From: an uncultured Lachnospiraceae bacterium
GTDB lineage: Bacteria; Bacillota; Clostridia; Lachnospirales; Lachnospiraceae
NCBI GenBank assembly: GCA_947625755.1
Contig: CANQPJ010000003.1
Location: 1 to 64,000, forward strand
Reading direction: 5' to 3'
DNA: 64,000 bases
Within the stretch, counting starts at the first letter, position 1. Each line of letters begins with the position of its first letter. Of this stretch, positions 44,050-53,644 are shown piece by piece. The notes beneath the pieces were generated by a model. It was not told where the DNA came from and made no database searches. It was given only the letters and a program-made list of their open reading frames with translations. The translations under genes were made by a program, and so were the position numbers.

Positions 44050-45273
44050 ATGGCAAAGGAAAAAGTTATTTTGGCTTATTCAGGTGGACTTGATACAACA
44101 GCTATCATCCCTTGGTTAAAAGAAAACTATGATTATGAGGTTATCTGCTGCTGTATTGACTGTGGACAGGAAGAAGAATTGGACGGACTTGAGGAAAGGG
44201 CTAAATATTCAGGCGCTTCTAAACTTTACATAGAAGATATTACAGATGAATTCTGTGATGAATATATTGTTCCTTGTGTTCAGGGCAGCGCAGTATATGA
44301 GAATAAATATTTACTTGGTACATCAATGGCAAGACCGGGTATCGCCAAAAGATTGGTTGAGATTGCAAGAAAAGAAGGCGCAACTGCCATCTGCCATGGG
44401 GCTACAGGTAAAGGAAACGACCAGATTCGTTTTGAGCTGGGTATTAAAGCTCTCGCGCCTGACATCAAGATTATTGCCGCATGGAGAGATGACAAATGGA
44501 CAATGGACAGCCGTGAGTCAGAAATTGAATACTGTAAAGCGCATGGTATTGACTTACCATTTTCAGCAGACCAGAGTTACAGTCGTGACAGAAACTTATG
44601 GCATATCAGTCATGAAGGTCTGGAACTTGAAGATCCTGCCAACGAGCCGGATTATGAGCATCTTCTGGTGCTTGGTGTTTCTCCGGAAAAAGCGCCGGAT
44701 GAAAGTGAATATGTTACAATGACCTTTGAAAAAGGTGTTCCAAAATCCGTAAATGGCAAAAACATGAAAGTATCCGATATTATTCGGGAATTAAACAGAC
44801 TGGGCGGAAAACATGGTATCGGTATTGTCGATATTGTGGAAAACCGTGTTGTTGGCATGAAGTCCCGTGGCGTTTATGAAACTCCGGGTGGAACAATCCT
44901 TATGGAAGCTCATGACCAGTTGGAAGAACTGGTACTCGACAGAGCTACAATGGAAGTAAAGAAAGATATGGGTAATAAACTTGCCCAGATTGTATACGAA
45001 GGAAAATGGTTTACCCCGCTCCGTGAAGCTGTACAGGCATTTATTGAATCTACACAGGAATACGTCACCGGCGAAGTAAAATTTAAACTTTATAAAGGAA
45101 ATATTATTAAAGCCGGAACAACTTCTCCATATTCATTGTACAGCGAAAGTCTTGCTTCCTTTACAACCGGTGATTTATATGACCACCATGATGCAGAAGG
45201 ATTTATCACATTGTTTGGTCTTCCACTCAAAGTAAGGGCAATGATGGAAAAAGAAAACGGAATAGAAAAATAA
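44050..45273 (+). CDS. argG: argininosuccinate synthase
   Basis: Joins citrulline and aspartate with ATP to make argininosuccinate. From the ATG at 44050 (TTTGGAGGATTTGTAAA before it) the protein is 407 aa; an upstream frame start would add 16 unrelated residues. It has the N-type ATP pyrophosphatase loop LAYSGGLDTTAIIPWLKE, GATGKGNDQIRFELG and SYSRDRNLWHISHEGLELED. It stands alone with its own promoter and strong terminator; argF and argH are not in the window. Confidence 0.97.
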   Translation: MAKEKVILAYSGGLDTTAIIPWLKENYDYEVICCCIDCGQEEELDGLEERAKYSGASKLYIEDITDEFCDEYIVPCVQGSAVYENKYLLGTSMARPGIAKRLVEIARKEGATAICHGATGKGNDQIRFELGIKALAPDIKIIAAWRDDKWTMDSRESEIEYCKAHGIDLPFSADQSYSRDRNLWHISHEGLELEDPANEPDYEHLLVLGVSPEKAPDESEYVTMTFEKGVPKSVNGKNMKVSDIIRELNRLGGKHGIGIVDIVENRVVGMKSRGVYETPGGTILMEAHDQLEELVLDRATMEVKKDMGNKLAQIVYEGKWFTPLREAVQAFIESTQEYVTGEVKFKLYKGNIIKAGTTSPYSLYSESLASFTTGDLYDHHDAEGFITLFGLPLKVRAMMEKENGIEK

Positions 45274-45286
45274 AACAGATTATGTT

Positions 45287-45322
45287 AAAACCCGCCTGTC
45301 GGAAATGGACAGGCGGGTTTTT
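45287..45322 (+). terminator. intrinsic terminator of argG
   Basis: AAAACCCGCCTGTC-GGAAATG-GACAGGCGGGTTTT with a T-run, a strong GC-rich stem. A second looser stem (CCGCC...GGCGG) that repeats GACAGGCGG follows at about 45327-45358. Confidence 0.93.
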
Positions 45323-45362
45323 ATTGCCGCCAGACTGCATGGTCTTTGACAGGCGGTTATTC

Positions 45363-45391
45363 TTTACACGTTTTTTGTTTTATGATAGAAT
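45363..45391 (+). promoter_or_regulatory. promoter of the gtrB-gtrA-yfhO operon
   Basis: TTTACA (45363-45368) and TAGAAT (45386-45391) with a 17-bp spacer, 47 bp upstream of the glycosyltransferase start. Confidence 0.6.
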
Positions 45392-45438
45392 AAAGAGAAT
45401 TATGGACAATCTATATTGTCCTTTTTTTGGAGGGTATC

Positions 45439-46410
45439 ATGAAAACAGTTGATATTGTAGTTCCCTGCTACAATGAAGAAGACATGATTGAAATGTTTTA
45501 TGAAGAATCAGAGAAAATATACCGTGATATTGAAGGGTACGCATTTACATATATTTTTGTAAATGATGGAAGCAGGGACAAGACACACATGCTTTTAAAA
45601 AATCTGGCAGAGAAAGACAAGAATGTGAAATATATTTCTTTTTCCAGAAATTTTGGAAAAGAAGCTGCGATATACGCAGGACTCTGCAATACTACTGCAG
45701 ATTATACGATTGTAATGGATGCTGATTTACAGCATCCTCCCGCACTGGTTCCAAAAATGATTGCTGAAATTGAGAAGGGTTATGACTGCTGTGCAGCCAA
45801 AAGAGCGAACAGAAAAGGGGAATCCAAAATCAAAAGTGCTTTTTCAGCTCTTTATTATAAATTCAGTAACCACTTTACGGATATTCATTTAGTACAAAAT
45901 GCCGTAGATTTTCGAATTATGAGCAGACAGATGGTTCATAATATTGTTAAACTTTCAGAAGTACAGCGTTTTTCAAAAGGAATTTTTGAATGGGTCGGCT
46001 TTCGTACCAGCTGGATTCCTTATGAAAATGTAGAGCGTCCTGCAGGCACGACAAAATGGAGTTTTAAAGGATTACTGAAATATGCAGTGACCGGTATCAC
46101 TTCTTTTTCTATCACACCACTCCGTTTTTTAACCTGCTCCGGACTATGCATTTCATTTCTTGCATTTATATTGATTATATTTACATTAGTCAGAAAACTA
46201 TTATTTAGTATTGAAGTTTCCGGATATGCTTCTCTTCTGATTGCAGTTCTGTTCATGGGTGGAATTATTGAACTGTCCCTGGGAATTGTAGGTGAATATA
46301 TTGCGAATATTTATCTTGAGGTAAAGGACAGACCTATCTATATTGTTCAGGATACCAATATAGATACCAATAAAGTTTTAGGAGAAAAAAATGAAGAAAA
46401 TAGTCATTAA
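45439..46410 (+). CDS. GT2 polyprenyl-phosphate glycosyltransferase (GtrB/CsbB-like)
   Basis: A 323-aa family-2 glycosyltransferase that should load a sugar onto undecaprenyl phosphate at the inner membrane face. Motifs: VVPCYNEED, VNDGSRDKT, the nucleotide-binding DADLQHPP, and EVQRFSKGIFEWVGF. Two C-terminal membrane segments (about 230-255 and 268-292) end near the short cytoplasmic tail. The ATG at 45439 follows TTTGGAGGGTATC. The stop overlaps the gtrA-like start by 20 bp. In B. subtilis and Listeria such enzymes act with GtcA/GtrA and YfhO proteins in glycosylating teichoic acids. The sugar is not known. Confidence 0.92.
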   Translation: MKTVDIVVPCYNEEDMIEMFYEESEKIYRDIEGYAFTYIFVNDGSRDKTHMLLKNLAEKDKNVKYISFSRNFGKEAAIYAGLCNTTADYTIVMDADLQHPPALVPKMIAEIEKGYDCCAAKRANRKGESKIKSAFSALYYKFSNHFTDIHLVQNAVDFRIMSRQMVHNIVKLSEVQRFSKGIFEWVGFRTSWIPYENVERPAGTTKWSFKGLLKYAVTGITSFSITPLRFLTCSGLCISFLAFILIIFTLVRKLLFSIEVSGYASLLIAVLFMGGIIELSLGIVGEYIANIYLEVKDRPIYIVQDTNIDTNKVLGEKNEENSH

Positions 46411-46888
46411 AATGCGGAATTTTTTATTGTCGCATATTAAAAATAAGTCGGTTCAGACACTTATTTCCGGGCTTATCAGTTATGAAATGTTATCTTATAT
46501 TTTCTTTGGTTTAGGCACATCCATTGTAGATTATGTAGTGTTTTCTATTATTACTGCTGTAGGATGTGATGAACTGATTTCCAATATCATTTCGTCTGTC
46601 TGCGCCATTATTTTTGCATATGTAACCAACAAAATCTGGGTATTCAAAAGCAAAACTCATGGTTTTATAGAAGTTTTACAGGAGTTTATAAAATTTACAA
46701 ATGCCCGTATCGTCACGTTGGTTATGACGGAACTTATCTTATTTGTTTCCAAACTGATTGGCGGTAATCCATACATTGCCAAGGCGGTAGCCATGGTTTT
46801 AACAATTATTTTAAATTATATATTTAGTAAACTATTTATTTTTAACAAAAGGAAGGTAACACAAAATGAAAAAAAGGAAACAGAGTAA
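46391..46888 (+). CDS. GtrA/GtcA-family membrane protein
   Basis: A 165-aa protein with four membrane segments of the GtrA family, proposed to flip lipid-linked sugars to the outer face. Family features are YIFFGLGTSIVDYVVFSI, the loop CAIIFAYVTNKIWVFKSK and the last helix VLTIILNYIFSKLFIFNK. It overlaps both neighbours (20 bp and 23 bp), indicating tight coupling in a three-gene operon. Confidence 0.92.
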   Translation: MKKIVIKMRNFLLSHIKNKSVQTLISGLISYEMLSYIFFGLGTSIVDYVVFSIITAVGCDELISNIISSVCAIIFAYVTNKIWVFKSKTHGFIEVLQEFIKFTNARIVTLVMTELILFVSKLIGGNPYIAKAVAMVLTIILNYIFSKLFIFNKRKVTQNEKKETE

Positions 46889-49544
46889 CTTTTCATTTAC
46901 GAAATGGTGTAGTGATAATAAACTGTATTTCCTCGCTTTTATCTTACCGGTAATTTCAATGTTAGTGGTATATTTAATCAAAGGAGTTTTTCCTTTCGGT
47001 GATGAAATGTATCTCCGCAGTGACTGCTATCATCAGTACACACCATACCTTGAAATTTTACAGGATAAATTACGCAGTGGCGGAAGTCTTTTTTACACTT
47101 GGAAAATTGGTACAGGCATGAATTTCGTGGCAATCGCTGCTTATTATCTGTCCAGTCCTTTTAATCTGCTTACAATTCTCTGGCCCGGCAAGATGGCTGA
47201 TTTTGTAAGTTTTTGTATTATAATTAAAATGGGGCTTTCCGGTTTTGCCACAACATATTATTTAACGAAAAAATATAATACCAAAGAAGCAAATACCGTA
47301 ATATTCAGCATGATTTATGCATTATCGGCTTATTTTGCTGCCTTCAGCTGGAATATTATGTGGCTTGACTGCATGTGGCTGCTGCCATTCATTATTCTTG
47401 GTCTGGACAGACTGGTAAATCAAAAAAGATATAAAATGTACTGTATTGCTTTGGCATTGGGCATTTTTTCTAACTACTATATCGGAATCATGCTATGTAT
47501 TTACAGCGTTATCTATTTTATTTATCTGCTTTGCGTATCAGATTTTAACTCTGACCTTGGTCAGGTAAAAGCCAGATTACTCGCTTTTAAAGACTTTGCA
47601 GTATACTCACTGCTTGGAGGCGGGCTTGCAGCCTGTGTTATTCTTCCTGAATACTTTAATATGCTGATGACAAAATCAGCTGATACTTCATTTCCGGGAG
47701 CTTTGGAAGAATATTTTTCAATATTATATATGCTGTTCCGCTCTCTTATCTGTATACCGGTGGCAGATTTAAAATATCCACACGACCCTAACATTTATTG
47801 TACGGTAGCTGTATTTATCTTAATTCCGCTGTTTTGGATGTGCAAAAAAATCAGTTTGAAGGAACGTGTTGGAAAAACAATGGTTGCCATCATTATGCTG
47901 TTAAGTTTCAGCTTCAATATACCAAATTATATCTGGCACGGACTGCATTTTCCAAACAGCCTGCCATGCAGACAATCATTTATATATATATTCCTGCTTG
48001 TCACGATGGCATATGAAGCGTTTATCCATTTGCGGGAATTTAAACCGGTACACATTATTGCCTCTGCCGGTGCATCCATTGGATTAATTTTAGTACTGGA
48101 AGAATTATTTAGAGACGCAGAATTCTTTAAAGACATGGATATTCAAACCAACATGATAAAGATTGTTTATTTCAGTATTCTGTTTATCGGATTATATGTG
48201 TTCCTCTTCTTCTGCTATAAAAAATACCATGATATGAAAGCATTCTTTACTTATTTATTAGTGCTTCTGGTATTCTGCGAGCTGACACTTAACATGTGTG
48301 TTACAAGCATCCCAAACACTTCATCCCGCAGCGGTTATTACGAAGCAGTAGACGCATACAAAACGCTTAACAATACTGCTGAAGAAATGGCAAAATCAGA
48401 AGGAGTGAATTTTTATAGAACAGAAGGGGAATCTCATGCTACCAGAAATGATGGCGCCCGTTTCGGATATGACAGTATCTCTACTTTTTCATCTGTTGCC
48501 TCTGCCGCAATGCAGGATTTTTATGATGAAATCGGTATGCAGACGTCATTTAATGCGTACTCGTATTATGGGCATACACCTCTGACAGCAGCATTATTTT
48601 CTATAAAGTATGAGTATACAACAGGCTCCTGTTCTCTTCCAAACAATATGACACTGGCACAACAGCAGCCATATAAAATGACCAACGGTCAAAACACATT
48701 AAAATTATACAGGTACAATAATACTCTTCCTCTCGGCTTTATGGTAAACACTACCACGGAGGGAAACTGGGACAAACAATCAGGAAACCCATTTAAAACC
48801 CAGAACAATTTTGTGCGTACAGCAATAACAGGCGGCAAAAATATTTTCCATCAGTTAAAATCATCGGCTGTCGGTACATTTACTGCAAATTATGATTTAG
48901 AAGCAAAAGATAATGATATACCAAAAGAGACAAAAACATATGATGTCTACTTCTACTGCTCAACAACAGCAGAAAACCTTACTGCTACAGTAACCGGTGG
49001 AACAATAACCGGGGAAGATGATGCCAATACTTCATCTACATCGAAAACATTTTCTTCCACAGACCAGAACTATATCTGTCACTTAGGAAATGTAACTGCC
49101 GGTTCTACGATTACCGTCAGTTCCGGAGATGGAAAATCAATTTCAACATGCTACGCTTATGCTTTTGATAACGAAGCGTGGGAAGAAGATTTTGCATTAT
49201 TGAATGCAAATCCTTATATTGTTTCAGAACACAGTGATACTAAAATCAGCGGTACAATGACAGCTGCAAAACAGGGAATCATGTACACATCCATTCCATA
49301 TGATAAAGGCTGGGATGTTTATGTTGATGGAAACAAAACATCTATCACACCGATTTGTGATGGTGCACTGATTGGCATATTCGTAGATGCAGGTCAGCAT
49401 GAAATAACATTAAAATATTCACCACGGGGATTAGGCATTGGATGTGCAATTACTATTATCTGTCTGCTGATATTCCTTGGAATAATATTTAAAGATGATA
49501 TTCGTGAATTTTTATCATCCAAAAACAAAAAACAGAAAAAATAA
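46866..49544 (+). CDS. YfhO-family membrane glycosyltransferase
   Basis: An 892-aa GT-C-type membrane protein. It has about 13 membrane segments, a conserved acidic motif in the first outer loop (PFGDEMYLRSDCYHQYTPYL), and a long C-terminal extracytoplasmic domain (about 500-845) with Thr/Ser-rich beta-sheet sequence, closed by a last membrane helix (about 853-875). YfhO proteins are the predicted transferases that move the flipped sugar onto an extracellular acceptor such as lipoteichoic acid. The acceptor here is not known. It completes the operon and is followed by a strong terminator. Confidence 0.92.
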   Translation: MKKRKQSNFSFTKWCSDNKLYFLAFILPVISMLVVYLIKGVFPFGDEMYLRSDCYHQYTPYLEILQDKLRSGGSLFYTWKIGTGMNFVAIAAYYLSSPFNLLTILWPGKMADFVSFCIIIKMGLSGFATTYYLTKKYNTKEANTVIFSMIYALSAYFAAFSWNIMWLDCMWLLPFIILGLDRLVNQKRYKMYCIALALGIFSNYYIGIMLCIYSVIYFIYLLCVSDFNSDLGQVKARLLAFKDFAVYSLLGGGLAACVILPEYFNMLMTKSADTSFPGALEEYFSILYMLFRSLICIPVADLKYPHDPNIYCTVAVFILIPLFWMCKKISLKERVGKTMVAIIMLLSFSFNIPNYIWHGLHFPNSLPCRQSFIYIFLLVTMAYEAFIHLREFKPVHIIASAGASIGLILVLEELFRDAEFFKDMDIQTNMIKIVYFSILFIGLYVFLFFCYKKYHDMKAFFTYLLVLLVFCELTLNMCVTSIPNTSSRSGYYEAVDAYKTLNNTAEEMAKSEGVNFYRTEGESHATRNDGARFGYDSISTFSSVASAAMQDFYDEIGMQTSFNAYSYYGHTPLTAALFSIKYEYTTGSCSLPNNMTLAQQQPYKMTNGQNTLKLYRYNNTLPLGFMVNTTTEGNWDKQSGNPFKTQNNFVRTAITGGKNIFHQLKSSAVGTFTANYDLEAKDNDIPKETKTYDVYFYCSTTAENLTATVTGGTITGEDDANTSSTSKTFSSTDQNYICHLGNVTAGSTITVSSGDGKSISTCYAYAFDNEAWEEDFALLNANPYIVSEHSDTKISGTMTAAKQGIMYTSIPYDKGWDVYVDGNKTSITPICDGALIGIFVDAGQHEITLKYSPRGLGIGCAITIICLLIFLGIIFKDDIREFLSSKNKKQKK

Positions 49545-49560
49545 AAATTATTTCACGATA

Positions 49561-49601
49561 AAAAAATGGCTTGTGGTCTCTATGTCCACAAGCCATTTTT
49601 T
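49561..49601. terminator. bidirectional terminator between yfhO and the parE operon
   Basis: A perfect 16-bp stem AAAAAATGGCTTGTGG/CCACAAGCCATTTTTT with a 9-nt loop and T-runs on both strands. It serves both convergent operons. Confidence 0.93.
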
Positions 49602-49645
49602 TTAGAAGATTTTAAATTACCCTCTTGCTTTACTGCCGCCAGATT

Positions 49646-50677
49646 TTACATGTTATTACTGTAAATTTCAAGGAAGTTACTGCTCCGGGTACCCTCTGTT
49701 TGTTCCGGCAGAATATCTTCCCATTCTGACGTATTAAAGTCATAATCAACTTCCTTTAAAAAGGCATCGTATTCTTTCCTGAAAACATCTTTTTTTTCGT
49801 TCTCAATTATCGTTTCTTTGTTTTTGGCTGTTTCATCCTTCATGTAATTATCCACACAATAAATCAAATAATAATTTTTCCCATCCTGTATCACTTTACC
49901 GGTTTTTTCTTTCTGGACTTGAAACGCTTCTTTTTCCAGCTTTGTCCGGGCTTCATTTTTCTTTATTATTTTTTCCACAGAATCATCTTCACTCAACTGT
50001 TTTGCCTCTTTAGAAAAATCTTTTTTATTGTTATTGACTGCTTTTGCCAAAGATGTCAGTGTGGATTCGATTTCTGCTGCGGAGTGATGGTCGGTAGACA
50101 TGCGGATATACTGTATTTTTGCTACCCGGGCATCCTCTTCGCTTACATCATCACCTACAGAATCTGTAACATGATTATAAACTTTATCTGCCAGATAATA
50201 ATTGCTGTATACTGCTGCCACAACATCAAAATCAGAACCAATGTATTCTTTCTCCTCATCACTCAACGATTCATAATACTCCTCTGTTGCGCTGTTAATA
50301 ATCTTCATATCATCTTTGTCTAATTTTACTCTTTCTGTCTCTGCCATCGCTGAAAGTGTATAAGTTACTGTTATGTCTTCTTTTACCTTATCCATAAGAA
50401 AGTCTCTTAAAGAAGTATCTTTATCAACTTTGACATCCCAGTCGATTTTTCCACCTAAATCCCTTTTGTATTTATTTACATAATTCATAAATACTAATTT
50501 GTATTCATTATCTGAACATATCAGGTCATCTACCTCAAATATCTCATCACTATGAAGACCTAATATTTTACCAATAATAGGAGTGTCGCTGCTTACTTTG
50601 CATCCTGTAAACAATGTGGCGCTTATCATTCCTACCAATCCTAATATGGCTATATTTTTCTTCCTCAAACAGCTCAT
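49646..50677 (-). CDS. PrsA/SurA-like foldase lipoprotein, divergent
   Basis: A 343-aa lipoprotein with Cys26 in the lipobox TLFTGCKVSS. The layout follows PrsA: a SurA-like helical N-terminal part (about 60-175) and a parvulin-like region (about 180-285, ARVAKIQYIRMS then KEAFQVQKEKTGKVIQDG). The central Gly-rich strand of active parvulins is missing, so isomerase activity is doubtful; the chaperone part may be what matters. It is the last gene of the parE-parC operon. Confidence 0.75.
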   Translation of the reverse strand: MSCLRKKNIAILGLVGMISATLFTGCKVSSDTPIIGKILGLHSDEIFEVDDLICSDNEYKLVFMNYVNKYKRDLGGKIDWDVKVDKDTSLRDFLMDKVKEDITVTYTLSAMAETERVKLDKDDMKIINSATEEYYESLSDEEKEYIGSDFDVVAAVYSNYYLADKVYNHVTDSVGDDVSEEDARVAKIQYIRMSTDHHSAAEIESTLTSLAKAVNNNKKDFSKEAKQLSEDDSVEKIIKKNEARTKLEKEAFQVQKEKTGKVIQDGKNYYLIYCVDNYMKDETAKNKETIIENEKKDVFRKEYDAFLKEVDYDFNTSEWEDILPEQTEGTRSSNFLEIYSNNM

Positions 50678-50689
50678 TCTTCCTCCAAC

Positions 50690-51472
50690 CTACATTCTCA
50701 TAACGTCTTCCAAGATTGTATTTACATTTTCAGCAATATGCTTCGCAGCATGTTTTACCTGCGCATCTGCTGACTGCATAGCATAACTATAATAGCTGTG
50801 TCCGAACATGTCAATATCACTATAACCTGCTCCAAATACCACTGTGTCTTCTTCTGATATTTCAAAGACGTGCTGTACCAGTTCAATCGCGGTTCCCTTC
50901 GTCACATACGGACCGGTTATAAATGCCTGATTGGGATTTGCAATGTCTACATTAACTTTTCCTGCCCATCTTGTATATATGTATTCATATGTTTTCTCAT
51001 CAAATCCTTTTTTTGAACATAGGGTAATCTTGGTAATGTCGCCTTTTTCTCTTAAACTTTCTACAATTACAGGAGTGATTCTCACCTTTTTAAGATATTT
51101 TAAAAAGTCATCGCTATGGTCAGATACCATTGCTTCCCTTTCTGTAGAAAATACCAGTCTAATATCTCCGCCAAACTGTTCTTTCTCCATTTCCGTAATC
51201 ACATCCAAACATGTCAGTCGGTCAATAGGCGTTTTACTAATTACTTTGTCCTCATAAATTATCACACCACCGTCATTACAGATATAAATAAGGCTATTTT
51301 GAACTTTTCCAAATAACGGTTTTACTGTGTCATAATTCAGTCCTGTTGCCACAACAAACTTAATATCCTGTTTTAGCAGCTGTGCAATCAATTCTATAGT
51401 ATCTTCTGATATTTCATTTACACCTTCGTGAATTAATACATCTTCTAATCCGCATACAATAAAATTAATCAT
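50690..51472 (-). CDS. Cof-type HAD-like protein lacking catalytic aspartates
   Basis: A 260-aa protein of the HAD IIB (Cof) group by layout: N-terminal core strand, a large cap (about 85-185) and C-terminal KGTAIELVQHVFEISEEDTV. Motif I, normally DxDGT, reads IVCGLEDVLI, so both catalytic Asp are replaced (Gly, Glu). Motif IV, normally GDGxND, reads GAGYSDIDMF and keeps only the second Asp. Phosphatase activity is therefore unlikely, and the gene may encode a binding or regulatory relative. It lies between the autolysin and the PrsA-like gene with gaps of 24 and 12 bp. Confidence 0.78.
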   Translation of the reverse strand: MINFIVCGLEDVLIHEGVNEISEDTIELIAQLLKQDIKFVVATGLNYDTVKPLFGKVQNSLIYICNDGGVIIYEDKVISKTPIDRLTCLDVITEMEKEQFGGDIRLVFSTEREAMVSDHSDDFLKYLKKVRITPVIVESLREKGDITKITLCSKKGFDEKTYEYIYTRWAGKVNVDIANPNQAFITGPYVTKGTAIELVQHVFEISEEDTVVFGAGYSDIDMFGHSYYSYAMQSADAQVKHAAKHIAENVNTILEDVMRM

Positions 51473-51496
51473 TTTGCCTCCTAAACTATCTCCATG

Positions 51497-53635
51497 TTAT
51501 TTGATTTTCTTATAAGCTCCTGTGGATTTTTTTCCATATACTTTTTTCCCGGACACCACCCTGTATGCCGCCACCTTATAGTAGTATGTCTTTCCTATGG
51601 TAACTTTTTTATTTTTGTAGGATATGGATTTCTTACCCTTGCGGGTTTTAATCTTTTTATATTTTCCTTTTTTTCCGGTCTTTCTATAGACTACATAACC
51701 GGTCGCCCCGCTCACTTGATTCCATGATACCTTCACTCCCTTGGAATATCTGGTAAGAACCGGTTTCTTTGGCTTTCCCGGAATAGGAGTTACACTTACC
51801 GCTTTTGACCTTGCACTTTTATATTTCTTTCCGTTTACCGTTCTATATGCCTTCACTTTATAACTATATGCACATCCGGTTACCAGTTTAGAATCAATAT
51901 AACTGTATGATGTTCCTTTTGGCTTGGCAATAACTACATACTTTCCTTCAGCATTTTTCCGGTACACATAATATCCACTGACACCCTCTTCTGCGCTCCA
52001 GCTTATTTTCACGGATTTGTAATTTTTTGATTTTGCTGAAACCACCGGTGTCGCAGGATTATATGAGTTGTTAACACAGACTGTAATGGAGCTTACGCCG
52101 CCACCGCCTGTATAAGCCCTAATGGTAGTAGTGCCCGCTTTTACCCCTGTAACATTTCCGGAAGAATCAACTGATGCAACTGCCGGATTGTCTGACACAT
52201 AATAGACTGTCTGCTTGGAAGTATTGGTAATCGGCAGCTTAATTTTTGTACCTTTTACAATATCTTTTTCCTTGTCAGGATTCACATATGTAGATGACAC
52301 ATATCCGGTATAGCTCTTTCCGTTTTTTGTTACTTTAACTTTATACCAGTATGGATTGCTTAACCATGCAACGCAAAAGTTAATGTCTGTCATAACTTCC
52401 TTTTGTATGGTAACTCTGGTATTTTTACTTAACGTCGTCAGTGTGCTGTCGTTTGTACTCGGACCTTTTCTTAAATTTACAGTCGAGGTGATATAACCGT
52501 TTTTGGTACTGTTTCCCAGTGTAATCTGCGCTGTCTCTGAAGGCATGCTGGTATACACAGGTATAATAAATGTTTTTGCCAGCTTGGATATGCCCATCTC
52601 TAAATACGCATCATGTGTGATGGCTGCCTCTGATGCGGCGCCATATATATTTGTCATGTACTGATGCTGGTACAGTCCATAGGTAGAATTTTTATTTACG
52701 TTAAATTTTTGATAATATGTAGTAGCCTGTCCACAGTTAATATACGTCGCGCCGATATAGGAAGCCCCGCCGTTAATTGATTTGGCAGGCGTATTCCAAG
52801 GTCTGTTGTATGTACTGCCGGAGCTTGCCCATTTCAATCCATTGGCAATAGGATTGGAACTGCTGTACGCCCCTATATTATAAAAATTATAAATACCGGT
52901 ATATTTTTTTGAATAGTTTCCGCTAACGCTTCCGCTTGCTCCCATTCCTGCATATTTGGAATTTTTTGCAGTTCCAATTTCCTGAATAATCTTTGAAGCA
53001 ATATAATAAGCACTAACCTTGCTGCTCTTTGCTGCATCCATTATTTGTTTGGAATACAGCGTATCCGTAGACTTGTATTTTCCGGCAGTGGTAATATATC
53101 CAATCTTTGTCTTATGCATAAATGAATTGTCCAATATGGCTTCTACCCCTGCCTGGGTTTGATTAGAGGCGTCATAGGACAGCTGTTCAAACATATATAT
53201 GTGTACATCATTCAAAAAATTTCTCGGGTCCACAAAATAGGCTATTGCATTTTTTGATGCGGTAACCCAGCTGGAACCGTCCTTTGGAATATATGTACCT
53301 GTATTTACATTATAATCTCCTGTCTGTGTCGATTTCAAAAATTTGCTGAAATTTTTCTCTATCAGGCTTCTGTCCATTTTATATTCATTGTTAACTACAG
53401 TTTTAAACTTAATCCCTGTATTGTATGGAACAAATTTCCAGTTCGGATATTTTTTATGAAGAGTCCGCAGATATGGCTTATAGCTGGATGGAAAACCATT
53501 AATACTGGTTTCAAATGCATCTGCCGCGCTGGCAATTTTATTTTTTATAGAGAGTCCGACGCACAAACCCAAAACCATAGCTATCGCCATAGTTATACAT
53601 ATGATGTAATTCTTAATTATCTTTTGTACTCTCAT
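51497..53635 (-). CDS. secreted glucosaminidase autolysin with SH3, Big2 and FN3-like domains
   Basis: A 712-aa exported wall hydrolase. Signal peptide (1-38, ending ASAADA), a glucosaminidase domain (about 120-350, catalytic Glu219 in SKIIQEIGT and the YNFYNIGAYSSSNPI block), an SH3-type wall-binding domain (about 380-450, VNLRKGPSTNDSTLTTL), a Big2 domain (about 455-530, VASVDSSGNVTGVKAGTTTI) and two FN3-like modules (535-615 and 620-712) that are very Lys/Tyr-rich. Probable endo-beta-N-acetylglucosaminidase acting on peptidoglycan. It starts 9 bp after parC. Confidence 0.9.
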   Translation of the reverse strand: MRVQKIIKNYIICITMAIAMVLGLCVGLSIKNKIASAADAFETSINGFPSSYKPYLRTLHKKYPNWKFVPYNTGIKFKTVVNNEYKMDRSLIEKNFSKFLKSTQTGDYNVNTGTYIPKDGSSWVTASKNAIAYFVDPRNFLNDVHIYMFEQLSYDASNQTQAGVEAILDNSFMHKTKIGYITTAGKYKSTDTLYSKQIMDAAKSSKVSAYYIASKIIQEIGTAKNSKYAGMGASGSVSGNYSKKYTGIYNFYNIGAYSSSNPIANGLKWASSGSTYNRPWNTPAKSINGGASYIGATYINCGQATTYYQKFNVNKNSTYGLYQHQYMTNIYGAASEAAITHDAYLEMGISKLAKTFIIPVYTSMPSETAQITLGNSTKNGYITSTVNLRKGPSTNDSTLTTLSKNTRVTIQKEVMTDINFCVAWLSNPYWYKVKVTKNGKSYTGYVSSTYVNPDKEKDIVKGTKIKLPITNTSKQTVYYVSDNPAVASVDSSGNVTGVKAGTTTIRAYTGGGGVSSITVCVNNSYNPATPVVSAKSKNYKSVKISWSAEEGVSGYYVYRKNAEGKYVVIAKPKGTSYSYIDSKLVTGCAYSYKVKAYRTVNGKKYKSARSKAVSVTPIPGKPKKPVLTRYSKGVKVSWNQVSGATGYVVYRKTGKKGKYKKIKTRKGKKSISYKNKKVTIGKTYYYKVAAYRVVSGKKVYGKKSTGAYKKIK

Positions 53636-53644
53636 ATATCCTCC

